Assembly (NCBI RefSeq): GCF_914767665.1
Contig: NC_059504.1
Span: 34,875,720 to 34,939,719 of the forward strand
DNA: 64,000 nucleotides
Source: Harmonia axyridis
Lineage: Eukaryota; Arthropoda; Insecta; Coleoptera; Coccinellidae
Direction: 5' to 3'
Position 1 is the first letter of the stretch; every line of letters begins with the position of its first letter. A model generated the notes under the pieces. It saw only the letters and a list, made by a program, of their open reading frames with translations, searched no databases and was not told the origin of the DNA. This document shows positions 1 to 13,600 of the stretch, one piece after another. Made by a program: the position numbers and the translations under genes.

Positions 1-1508
1 TCAGAACGAGTCTAGCAGAAAGCGATATATTGAGATCCCGCCTGTACAATGTGTTTGTTTCATGTTAAAATACCACTTATAAAGAAGTTATGAGAACTTT
101 TCATTTCACGCAATTTTCCAATTTTCTCATGTAGCTTGAAAACAATTGAATTTATGAGCCTGCGGTTTTCACCAAATTATTCTCTGAAAAATCAAGCCTA
201 AAAATGTGCCATCCTTTTTTTGCTTGAAGGGTTTCTGAGTTCCCCTCAGTAGGCAACGAATTTGGGACACCCGATAAAGTGAAATAACTACGGAATTCCA
301 TTTTTGTTATTTAACAAAAGTCAATAGAGACTAGGGAAAAATTGCCTTCGGTAGGTTAATTAATTTTCATCGTACCAAGATAATTTATTATTCGATTGAA
401 TTATCTACGTTCGTTAGCTTTGAATTCCAGCATTTGGAATTTCCAAATGAACTAACAATAATCTGAATAATCTAGAAATACCTTTGTGCAACTATTCAAC
501 CAGTAATTAGTATTTGTATTGATTCTTTGCAAGCTTATCCATGGCAGCGGTTTCAAACAGACCTTTCTATCTCAGGACATTGCAGAAGGTTAAACACATA
601 TGGCATTCCTCAGGAATCAGTTTCCCACTAAGTATAGGAACGATAGGAATGCTAGCTAGAACACTCAATTGATCAAGACTTGAAAATTCCGTTTTAGCGA
701 TTGGGGAATGTTGTTGATTTTCAGTTGATGTAAAGAATGTTTGCTCCTAACAATCTTAAGTCTATTTTTGTTCATTTTTAGTTTATTATTCCAAAAAGAT
801 ACTTTGGGATTCGAGAAAAGTAATTAATTAATTTAATTTTTACAGTTCACGTTTTGAAATGTATAGAATCCCTAGAATTAAAAAAATCTTTCTTTCACTC
901 TCCAGAGCTTTACTCGAAAACTACGAGAGCTTTTCTCATGGAATTTGGAACGAAAATCAGATCTTCATCCAACTCTGAGCGAAATATGTATAAAATCTCA
1001 ATTTCTTCTGTGCTCATTTAAATACATACCTTTTGAAATTGAAGAGAACAAATTGTTTCCATTGAAGTATTGTGTAAAAAAAATTATGAACGTGGAACAA
1101 TGTAACAACTAAATGGTATAGTAGGCAAAGCACACTGTGTGGGAGTAACAGAAGCGGTTATGGCGAATAACAAGCTAATAAATATGGCAGGTAGAGACCA
1201 CAGATTCCAAATATTATTTTGAATTTTTACTATATGCTTTCAAAATACCAATATGACCATTTTTGAACGCTTGAATAATCGTGTATGGTCTCAAACGATG
1301 AGATTCAACTTACTTATGAGGAATTCGTCCTCGAATATAAATATGTATGTCCGTCCGATTCGGTGCGGTCGTAAACTCGATAACTCTCGAACTGAAGAAT
1401 CTAGAAACTTGAAATTGATTTTTGTTGGCTTCTCTTAAACTTTCTTCTACCTTTCACAACTAGTATAATTGTTATTGAGCATGTATATATTCAATTCATT
1501 TTTTTCAG
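1..1508 (+). other. Sulf intron, 5' to the first visible exon
   Basis: AT-rich sequence with no exon that I can match to the expected upstream Sulf residues and no transposase. Around 1345-1400 it contains a short block with GTCCGTCCG followed by ATAACTCTCGAACTGAAG, a phrase seen in diverged form near 17990-18030 and 63700-63730 and so likely a dispersed repeat end. Confidence 0.5.
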
Positions 1509-1660
1509 GTTATTTTGGAAAATACTTGAATAAATACAATGGATCCTATATACCCCCCGGTTGGAGAGAATGGGGTGGCCTAATTATGAACTCCAAGTAT
1601 TACAATTACTCCATTAATATGAATGGAAAGAAAATTAAACACGGCTTCGATTATTCCAAA
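1509..1660 (+). CDS. Sulf1: Sulf exon (first in window): sulfatase domain, GKYLNKYNGSY block
   Basis: The exon opens after a TTTTTTCAG acceptor ending at 1508 and closes at a GTAAGT donor at 1661. It starts in phase 1 and ends in phase 0. It encodes FGKYLNKYNGSYIPPGWREW, followed by the segment ending HGFDYSK. This is the strongly conserved sulfatase-domain stretch found in animal Sulf proteins between the formylglycine site and the HGPEDSAPQ block. The exon that should precede it, carrying the residues just before the GKY motif, was not found in 1-1508. Confidence 0.9.
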
Positions 1661-4600
1661 GTAAGTTAATGTTTTACTTCTACAGGGTATTTCACTAAGA
1701 GGTTTCATTTTAATCAAGAAAAAACGAAATTTTGCTTAAATTTTATTTCATTGTAAGGAGGAAGGTATGCAATTATATACCGATGAAAAAGATTTCAGCC
1801 AAATGGCCGCCAAGGCTACGGTTGCAGCACCATAACTTTTTCATGAAATTTTCTATGACCAATTTGCAAATTTGATGACTTCACAAATTCCATCTTCAAA
1901 GTCTGGCCACGATTATGAAACATTGTCAAAGACCTTATCTTTCACGTAGCCCCAAAGAAAAAAGTCTGAAAGTGTTAAATTACAAGGACTCCGTAGTCAA
2001 TTATGTTCACACGGCCAGGAAACTTTTCTTCGGTTTGTTTCGTTACTTGAGTGGTACTTAGCGCAGTCTTATTGTTGAAAATAAACTCTGTCCACGTCAA
2101 AACCTTCTTATACCCACCATTAAAAATACTAATGTCCAAGATCCACGAGGAATCGACAAAGCTGGATTTTGGCAACAGAAATATTCTCAGTTGTTGAGCG
2201 ACGCACGCGGTTTCGATTCTTAGCATTACTAACTTGTCCTAACAGCTCAAATTTTTCCACTAGTTTCACTATTGCCGCCAGAGAAGGTGCTCCACGACGA
2301 CCCAAAAGTGCTTTAGTTTGAAATGTGACTGCAAAATTTTCTCCACTTTTGTAGCGAATTTTGCCAATTTAATGCGCTATTGAAGCGTATATCGTTTCAG
2401 TATTGACGTAGTTTTCACCTTCAAAGGTCAAAAAACATCAAATATGATGCCGAGATAGCAACAAAATGAAACCTCTTATTTGAAAATTCATCTCTCAATC
2501 AAATCTTCATCAATGATTCAACAAGACTTCACAATCGAATAAGATAATTTCTATGTTTAATGACAATTTATGAATACGTTTCTTTCGACTAAATCCCTCG
2601 TCTCAATTTCCATCAATCACAATAGCTCAATTTTGAATTACAATGGTTTCTAGATAGAAAAGTGCATGACTGCAACTATCAGCAAAAACTTGACAGCTGC
2701 TGGTCTCATGAAATAGACTTGTTACATACCATTTGGGCATTTGATTTTCTTCTGAAAAAATCGAAAAAAAAAAACAATAAAAAGTAATATTCTTTTGAAA
2801 AAAAGCTTTCGTACAGGTGCAAAAATCCTCGTCTTTGAATTGGATTTTCATTGTCACCAGCACTTATGCTTCTTGTTAAAATAATACTCAGCAACGGGTT
2901 TTTTCGAATTTCTTCGTAAAAATTACTAATTAGATGCCCTTATATTATTACTTACTAAAACCTTACACTTCATATAAGGAACCATATCATTCATATGGAC
3001 ATTTCGTTCGCTTTCAATACCTCTGATATTATACAAGTTCCATTCAAAGAAACGCTTTTTCTATCGTTTTAGTATTTCTCGTCTGAATCCTTGGATTTCG
3101 AACGACCCTTATGATTAGGAAAGTATTTCGGTATACCTAAATGATACGCGGGATATTGGTAATTATATCAGCTATTTGGGATTCGAAGTACCGAAGTTGG
3201 AGCTGTTTTTCACGAAAAAAATAGTGAATCAATCAATTACTCCAAAACCTCTAGAGATAGAAATGAGGAAGTTGATACAGAAATGATCAAGAGACTACAG
3301 CGAAGCGAACTGAAAAGTGTTGATATACTAGATATAGTGTTATATTAAAAATATCGAAGTTGTTAGTAGTTCTTGATATCATAAGTAGCGCTGAAAATAT
3401 TCCATATTGATAGAGTTGTGGTCCCAAATTAAGAAATGAAATTTTTCAATAAAACCATACGTTTCGTTCCTCCGTAGTCTAGTCCAGTGGAACCATCAAC
3501 CATTATAGGTCTTTTTTTTATTTGAGGACTTGAATTTATTTCCTTCTGCCTCTACTATAATCTATCCAATCTTCTACTGTTGCTTTTTTGGGACTTTTCT
3601 CCTTTCTTGTGTCACTTTTTTTATCTTTCCTAATTCCCTTTTCTCATGCTCTCTTGTCTTTTCTATTCGTTTGTTTTCTATTTCCGAAATATTTTCAATT
3701 TTCAATTATTCTCTGATTTGTTGGTTGCTAATATCAATCATGGGGCGTCAATCGCTGTTCTGATTATTGTATTCAGTGTACTTTGCAACTGATCTATTGT
3801 GTCTTTCGTATTATACCAGGTTACTCCTGCATACGTAATGCTTGGTATTACCATTATATTTATTATCTTCATCTTGTTTTTTATGTTCACTTCTAGAGTT
3901 GAGTAGCTGGAAGAGTCTTTCGGCAATTGCCTTGACTTTTTCATGTATTTTTTTAACTGTTTGCTAAAATTCAATCTTTCATCTAGAGTTACTCCTAGGT
4001 ATTTTGGTTCCTTACGCCATTCTATCATCTGGTTTTCTATTTTAATGTTTCCCGCTTTCTCTTTCTTGTTCCTCTGAAGTATATTGCAACTGTTTTCGTC
4101 GTATTCACTTTGAATCTCCATTTCTTGAAGTATTCAATCAATTCAAGTATTCAATCAATTTATCTAAGTCTATCTGTTACTGATTAGTTATTGGTTTCCG
4201 TGTTTTACTGTGATAGCGCTGTCATCTGCAAACTGCGCTATCTTTCATCTATTCGTTTTTAGTATGTCTGCCATGTATAAGTTGAAAAGCAGCGGTCCTA
4301 TCACCGACCCTTGGAAACTCCTGTTTCAATTTCTCTAATCGTCAATCTGGTATTATCAATCTTCAATTTAAATTTTCTATTTGCGAGTTATGACTTTATT
4401 ATTTTCGTAAGTTTGGTTGGAAATTTTGTCAACTCAATTTTGTGAATCAGACCTTGATGCTGGACTTCGGAAGAGGCTGATTAAATATTAACAGGCAGAC
4501 GCCTACCTATATGAACTACCAGCTCATATAAGCAAGAAGAAGAAGAAGAAGACCTTGATGCCACATTTTATCAAATGCCTTTTCTATGTCCAGAAATATT

Positions 4601-7600
4601 GCACCATTGTCTGTAGAGAGCTTTATTTGCTCCTCAATACTTTCTGTTAGTCGTACCAATTGGTGGATCGTTGAATTTGTGTACCATCAACCGTGGCCAT
4701 CAGCATGCAGACGCTCTTTTTTAAAAATTGATATATTGAATTTTCAATTTGTATCAATCATGTTGCAGAAAACAAATTATTCACATCCTTATGTAGGAGA
4801 GTTATGAAAAAAAATGTTCACAGTATCGCCTCTTCTAATTCTTTTACAAAATAATAAATTTGCAAGTCAGATTACCTGACATGACTCAACAAAAAAAAAC
4901 ACTCTTCCTGAGTGCTGTCCGTACAATACTCACTTAACACCAAACAACGTCTCTCAATATGTTAACGACACCATGGCAATTCATAAGAAACTTCAAATAT
5001 TGAAGTCGAATGAATGTAATGAAACTGGTGAAGAGACCTACCACAGTGCTAGGTACTAATGATTCTGTTCAACAACTGTCTTCTCTCACAAGAAATACAA
5101 CACTCATTAATATCAAGCCGTCAACATTGAATCAACAGCTTGTTGCATTGCAACCTTCCTGTGTTCTACGTTCATCTTACGTGAACTTTGAGATGGAATT
5201 GTATTCGGATATAATCTGATATACGTCAACGGTCAACGAGAATCTATTCGTTATAAATTATGAGGGAGTTCCGGAAAAAAACGGATAAATCGGCTTATTC
5301 TGCATTAATGAATTGTAGTGTAGTGGCTTCACTTATTAAGTTTATGAATGGAGAACGCAGCTTTCCACTGAATATTAATAGCAATGTTAATAAATATCAG
5401 GTCGAAGCTTTTTCTGTCAACAACTTCTAATACATTTGAGGAATGTATGGGCGTTAGTAATAATTGAATGGAAAATGTTGAACTTTAAATCAGATGAGTT
5501 TCATTTTTTGGACGGTAAAATAAGACAAAGTAATTTCCACTAATCTTTTAACGTTTGTGATGATTGTTTCGTCAATGCTGTGTGGCTTCATTAGCTTACA
5601 TTTCGACTGATAATAAAACAGAACATGTAGACTAACTTATACAGGGTTATTTATTAGTTTAACGACAAACATCGCCATTGTGAAATGTCATGTACTATTA
5701 ACGAAAACACATTATAGGAATATGTCGGATTTCAATTATTCAGAAATGAATAACTTCAAAAGTTTCATACATGTCTATTGATATGATTAATCAATAAAAA
5801 AAGTTTGCTTAGAAACAAGCATAAATACACTTGTCAGTTCATTGTCAGTAGGTATTCTATCTGTCGTGTTCTGTTATACTTGAGAGGAAAATGAACAAGG
5901 GCGTAGATCTTTTTTTTTTGCGGGGAGGGTAATCGAGAAAAAAATTTTCACGATATTGTTACTCATATCTATAATGTGAGAAAAATAGGTTTAATAACGA
6001 AGTTTGAACCAAATTACTCGAAATAATTTTTTTTTTATTACCAATTCAATTGTTCTTATCTTGAACTGGGTGTTCCTGAATCGGAGTTACGAAGGAAAAT
6101 GAGAGATTTCTTGGGTAATTTCAAAAATAAAATGACCCATAAACATATGAGCCCGCAAACGCTTTGTTTTCGAGATACAAGGTGTTTCTTGTAGATCTAC
6201 TTTCTTGTGATGCTCAACCAGTTTATCGACTCTATTAATCTTCGCTACAGAGTAGTTAATGAGTACCAAAACTTATAATTAATTTATTTATCACAGCTAC
6301 CTAACTGGATCTTTATAATAATTTGGATTTTCCTGGGAATCACTATAGAGAGCTGTTTGAATATTTTTCTCAAAATCGATTGCAAATACGAAAAAACTAC
6401 AACAAACCAAAAAGTAATGAAGCAGAGTTTCTTTTTAAATTTTTCTAAACTACCAGTGGTTCACAAAAAAAATAATTCTGGAGGAAAGAAGCGGGCATTC
6501 ATCCAGAAAAAAAATCACCCTGTGATTTGCATTCAAAATTGGGTGATATGACATGATAAAAACTTCAAATTGAAATATCTGAACAAATTTAAGTTAAATA
6601 TCTTGGGGAAGGGAAGGTGCTATGAGTGAAAAACTTGAACACCTGTATTTCAAAAACAAAGTGTTTGGAGACTCATGTTATAGGACCTTTTTTCTCGAAA
6701 TGGTCCGAGAAATCCGTCATTTTCATTTGTACCTCCAATTTAGGAACACCCTGTAGATATATTCAATTCAAAACTGATGTCTTCACAAATAAATTGCAAT
6801 TTGAATGAATTACAATAAATTGTAGAACACAGCCCAGACAATTTTTCGATGCGAACTCAGTTCTTTGATAACTAAATATTGAAATTTTGTGACGAGAATG
6901 ATACAATAAACCGAAAACAACGAGTAAGTGCATGTCTAAATCACAGATGGCAAATAAGGGACCATGCCGAGAAACCAGACAGATGAAGAGAAATAATAAA
7001 CCTCGGACAAAGACGAGCTTATAATGCAATAAAAGTACTCATTTTGAAAGCGATAATAAACTCTTAAACCGTTAAAGGGTCCGATTTTTTATTAACGTGT
7101 CGATTTCAAAGGAGAGTGAAATTATTATTATTTGTTCATTTTATGAGGGAATTTTTCTTCTTCGTCTTTGCGAGTTTTCTAAAATTCTATATTTTGAAAA
7201 TCTTGGGGGAGTAATTACCCCCAGTACCCCCGCATCTCTACGCCCTTGAATATGAACGTTAGCCGAAAGAACATGAATACTAAAAAGGGATTTTAGCGAA
7301 ATTTTGCAGGTATATTCGTGGGTATATGGAACATTAGGCTGCCTGGGATTTTTTAAGACATTCAATAATGCTGATGAACTTACATGTTTCTTCTTTCAGA
7401 AGAATGTTTAGGGAATTATACTATTTATTTCACGGTATTTTGGGAATGTTAGTCTAGTGCTTTCATTTTCCACATGCAGAATTTCAAATTTATTATTAAA
7501 GGTATGGTCCTAATCATTTAAATCATTTGCATATATTGAAAGTGAACTATCAGATGAACAACTTCTTCAATGTTTGTGACGTTTGCGTATCTTCTTCTTG

Positions 7601-10600
7601 AAATAACTTCCTGTTCGCCCAATATAAACCATAGGACTTTCATTGCAAGTAAACTTGTAGACATCGGATTTACTCACCTTATCAGTTCTATCTTTATTAT
7701 TTTTCATAATAATTTCTAAGTTATTAATAGCTCTTAAAGGATATTGTACAGTTATATTTTCTTTTCAAATATTTAGCAATTTTTTCTATCGATATTGACA
7801 AGTTGATGAGGTTATCGTAGGTAATATCATAAGAGCATCCGAATTTTCCGAAAAAACACGTTGCTATGTATAGGTAATATTCAAACAAGAAGCATGAGTG
7901 CTGGTGAAAACAAAATTCCGAATCGAAAACGTGGATTTCTGAATACATGCCTTCATAATAAATATGTAGGTATTAATTTGAAAACTGAAAGAGTACTACA
8001 AACTCAATTATACAGGGTGTTTCCTAAACATGCGGCAAAAATTCAGGGGGTTGTTCCTTGGACTATTCTAAGAATATTTTGTCCTTTGATGATTTTTGAA
8101 AAACCTATTTGTTTCGAAGATATAGGGGAAACAAAATTTCAGATAATAACATTTTATTATGAAAAATTACATGAAAATTCAACTCAACCTACAAAAACTG
8201 TTGAAAATGACCACCTCTAGCCAGCATACAAGCATCCAATCTTCTCCTCATTGACTGCCGAACCCTTTCAAAAACACCAGGATCATTTCTTATTAAGTTA
8301 CACTCAGCAATGAAAACCGTGTTTAATCTGTATTCCTTTACCATCTGCACTTATCAATTTTTAGTCAAAAAACTGTCCGTTTTCAGTAATTGGAATGTTG
8401 TTAAACAAATTTAAAAATAAATTGTACCTACTTAGTAAATACAGTGCGGTACGCATTTTTATTTAAACTATTATTAATTTTAAAAATATGAAAAATGTTG
8501 TTCGCCCTGTATCTTCGAAACAAAGAGGTTTTTCAAAAATCATCCAAGGACAAAACATGCTTAAAATAGTCCAAGGAACAACTCCCTGAATTTTTGCCGC
8601 ATGTTTAGGAAACACCCTGTATATGGTATTGCAATTTTTGGTGACAAGAGCTATGGCGGATAGTCGACGAAATTGCTGACAGGTACAATTTTGTCATCTA
8701 GAAACCATTTATAATTCAAAATTGCGCGTTTATGATTAGCGGAAATTGAGACGAGGAAAATAGAAAGTGTTGCTGAATACTTGAAAAAAAAAAATTAATT
8801 GCATACTATCCTTCGCATACCATTAATAATTCGGGAATTTTCTTCGAATATAATTATATAAAACTAATGAAGAGAATAAAGCCGATGTCTACATTGATTG
8901 CCCTGTGGTTTATTTTGAACAAACAGGAAGATCTTTCAAGAAGAGGGTACACGAATATCAAAGAAGTCATACATCTGCTATTTCACTCTCAACATATGCA
9001 AATAATTCAAATATTGGGACCATACCTTTAATAATAAATTCGGAATTCTGCAATTGAAAGCACTAGACTAACCCTCGCAGAATCTCTTGAAATAAATACT
9101 ATAATTCTCAAAATATTCTTCTGAATGAACAAACATAATCCCATTATCAAAATATCTAGAGATAGTTTGGAAATTCCAGGCCGCAAATGCCGAACATTAA
9201 TGTAGCTGTAAAGACAAAAAGTAACAAAAAACATGAACGTTGACTGCAAAAACATGAATACTAACATGTTTTTTCAGTCAACGTTCATGTTTTTGTCACT
9301 TTTTGTCTAAGAGCTCAGTTTTTTTGTCAGTTGAAATGAAACCTGGTGAAGCCACAGTGCTGTCGAAACAATCATGGGCGCCCGCAGGGGAGGGCCAAGG
9401 GGGGCCGTGGCCCCCCTGAGATATTGATTGCCTCATTTTTCAGCACAACACACTCAATATTACTTTCTCAATCCAAAGGGCATGGAAAAAAGGAAAGTAA
9501 TGGATTCTCAACAATTTTCCGGTTTTCAATGACAATCATGGACGCCTTTTTTCTCGTTTTTCAATAATTTTTATTTTGCCCCCCCTGAGAAAAATTTCTG
9601 CGGGCGCCCATGGAAACAATTATCGCAAACATTTGTGCGTCAATTGTTTCATTTTAGAAGTAATTAGATTAAATGGTAGTAAGGCGTCTCCTGATTCGGT
9701 GAAGAGTTTGGATAATACAGAATAAGAGGCATAGCTATAAGAAGATAGGTATTACATACACATCTCGCAGATTCATTGACCGTAACTAAACAAGCCCTTT
9801 CCCATCATTAGAATATCTCATGTAGGATACAAAGACTGGAAAACTGGATGTTAAAGCTGGGAGATCTAGAACCAGGAATACCGGTTATCTTCTTCTACTC
9901 CAATTGATAAAAAAGGGGATTTTTGCGTTTTATTACTCTGACTGAATATAAGGATATGGGGAATGTACTCTAGACATGCATCAAAATCATCAACTGGGTG
10001 CATAAGGAGGGGAGATCGGCTCAACGTGATAAAAACACCTGGATTCAATTATTACATTCTACAATTGAAGGTTCATAATGAAATTCTCATCACCATTCGA
10101 ATAAACTCATAACGGGTTTTCCAATAAGAGATTCGTTTTGATATTGAATAATAATATTTTGAAAGAAATCAATTAATGTTTAATTCATTGTAAAGAGGAA
10201 GGTATACCATTAACGATGGGAAACGATATCAAACAAGTGGTAACCACGGCAACCACCATATCCTTCTAATGAAATTTTTTATTCGCACATTTGCGGCTGT
10301 ATGTACTCGATAACTTCACCAATTCCATATTCAAGAATTTATCTTTCAGGTTGCTCCAAAAAAAGTCTAAAAGTGTTAAATCTCAAGATCTCGTTGGTCA
10401 ATTGTGATCATCTCTTTGAGAAATAATATGGCTAGAAAGATTTTTATGCAAAATTGAGATTGTTACTTTACTTGCGTGGTGCGTACCGCCTTCTTGTTGA
10501 AAATAAATGTCGTCCACATCAATACTTTTCAAACCCGATTATAAAGAATCATAAATCATAGCTCGGTAGCGCAATCCATTCACCAGCCTCATTTTCGAAT

Positions 10601-13600
10601 AAGTAATCATACCACCAGCTCAAATACCGCTTTTCAATAATCATTCTGGAATTTTCCGAACTCCGAATGCTCCGAAATACTCCGAAATGAAAATGGGCCA
10701 CATCATTGCAGATGATTTTTTTATGAGAATCATTTTGATGCTTTTCGAAGACCAATCAGTGAAGATACGACTTTGCAGGTGATCGAACAGCTTGAGTTCT
10801 TGTGTTAGCTTTAACTTTAAAAGTTTCAAGGCCTAAGTCTTCATGCAAAATACGGTACACCGTATTATGTCGTTTGTGAATTTCCCTATTCCCAAGATTG
10901 CCGAGGAATCGACAAACCTGAATTTTTGTCAACAGTATACGGGCCACAGTAACAATATTCTCAGTTGCTCTTGAGCCACAGTAACAATATTCTCAGTTGT
11001 TCTTGAGCAATACCACACGGCTTCGATTCTTCACATCACTAACTTCTCCCAACAGCTCCAATTTTCCACCAGCTTCACTATTGATGGCCAAGAAGATGCT
11101 TGACGTCTAACCAAAAATGCTGAAGATTCGCGAACTGAGACTGCAAAGTTTTCACCATTTTTTTAGTGCATTTTAATAATATCATTGCATTGTTGAGACG
11201 AGCATCCTTCTATTTTGGATAATGGCGTAGTTTTAACTTGTTAAATGTCGAAAAACGAGAGCTTCTAAAGTGACAGCTGTCCAAATAGCGGGCTATTCAA
11301 AACGAAACATCTTATTGGAAAACCCTTCACTAAATGTAATACGTGACGAATAGTTTCTGAGATATCAATTTTTTTATATCTGGAGTGTCTTCAGCTTGAC
11401 AAGTGTGACTTGGCATCTAATCTTTCCGAAAAGAATTCGAAAACTACTAAGTAATATTTCACCAAGGAGCATGAGTGCTAATGTCAACAAAAACTTGCAC
11501 CTACACGAATTCTTTTTGTTGAAAAAAATACTACTTTGCATAGTGTTTTTTAGATTTTTTCACAGGAAAAATTAGATGCCCGAATGGTATTCGACGAGAC
11601 TATTTCATGAGAAACATATTATTTTGCATACACATAGCTTACGAAACATATGTAGATATCACTTGTTATCAAAGGTATTTTTGTTGACAGCTGTCATGTT
11701 AAGCCAAGGATAAGATTCCTTAAATACTGGTATGCTCACTTAATATTGAAAAACCTTAAGATCAAAGTGGCGACTTTTAAAGGGATCAGCCTTCTTGGAT
11801 TGTAATGATATTGGTCCGTTTCCACTTAATTTCCGCATCGTTTCTTGTGACGCTCATCTCGTTTTTCTGTCAAATTCGTTCTGAGGTTGAAAGTCGATCA
11901 ATTTTTAACAGAACGAATTGAAATTTTGAAATGATGCCGTTGATTGGTTAATTTTTTGTACAGCGCCATCTTAAGGAAGAAAAGAGAAAAGGGACCCTTG
12001 ACGAGCGAGTCGCCAAAATTATCTTAAACAAAATCTTATCGTGAACACACCAGTATTTTAGAAGTTTTAGCACGGGTAATCTGTAAAAAATTGCTGACAG
12101 GTGGTGTGACATAGTTTTTCCATCTAGAAGCTATTTGTAATTCAATAATGCGCGTTTGTAATTGGTAGAAATTAAGACGAGGGAAATAGTCGAAATCATT
12201 TACTTCAATCAGCTCTTTACTTACATAACTTCCTCAAACATGCTCTGAAGTTTTTTTTTTTTTTTGAGAAATTCGAATTTGACCACGACTTCTCCATTAG
12301 AGGCTCCAACTGAGCCATATCAGACTATTTTTGGACCAAAATTCGTAATTTGGTACATACATTTGGGATCAATAGTTATTGAGGTTAAAAGTTTTAGCGC
12401 GGGTTATCTGTAAAAAATTGCTGACAGGTGGTGTGACATAGTTTTTCCATCTAGATAATTCATTAATGCGCGTTTGTAATTGGTAGGAATTAAGACGAGG
12501 GAAATAGTCGAAATCATTTACTACAATCAACTCATTACTTACATAACTTCCTCAAACATGATCTGAAGTTTTTTTTTTTTTTTTGAGAGATTCGAATTTG
12601 ACCACGACTTCTCCATTAGAGGCTTCAACTGAGCCATATCAGACTATTTTTGGACCAAAATTCGTAATTTGGTACATACATTTGGGATAAATAGTTGTTG
12701 ATGTGATAGATGCACATTTTTGCATTCGGAATCTGTGATTAACTATTTATCTAACATTTATATTGTTGATGTAATAACTTTTCATTTCATGTCAAAAATT
12801 GCATCAAATTTCGTCGATAACTAATAAAGGAAGATTCTTGCAACATTTATATAGCTTTCTCCAACGTAATTATCTTTAGGATGTGATGTAAAACTTGGTA
12901 GATCGACATAAAACGAAAAAGATTCTTATACGCCTCAACTAATAACGAAAAAAAATAAGTTGATTAACCCCCTAGTTGCTAATAGACATGTCGTCCTTAA
13001 ATGCCTAGCAATCGAAAGCTCCTATATCCTCATTAAGTTCGGAATCTGTTGTAACTCACATCGTAAAAGACATATCCCTCCTATATATCGACAAAAACCT
13101 ACATTCCATCAGTTATTAACCACTGGCTTCATTTCACAGGATTATTACCCAGATTTAATAGCGAACGATTCCATCGCCTTCTTGAGACAATCGAAAAAAA
13201 ATAGTGCTCATAAACCAGTAATGCTGACCATGTCCTTCCCTTCACCGCATGGCCCAGAGGATTCAGCGCCACAGTACTCGGACCTGTTCTTCAACGTAAC
13301 TAGTCATCAGTAAGTATATTTATTATGTTCATGAGATGGTAACCGCGATATAATCCCTAAGACCCACATAATGACACACAAAAGTCTAATCTAATGACCA
13401 TAAATTGGTTATACTTCGATATACGCAATGCAGGAATGTTGGAAAGATCATCGGCTGTTAGTACTTGAATAGGAAGGAACGCAGTTATGTCCGAGTTATG
13501 ATTGGATCTAATTCGAAATCTCTAATCGTTTGGATGTGACTATAAAATTCTAATGTATTAAATTTTATGATGCTTTTGGTTTCGTATTGTTATTCTGAAC

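Noticed and set aside
1345..1400. GTCCGTCCG block as a Sulf exon
   Set aside because: It matches diverged phrases near 17990 and 63700 and does not encode the residues expected before GKYLNKY.
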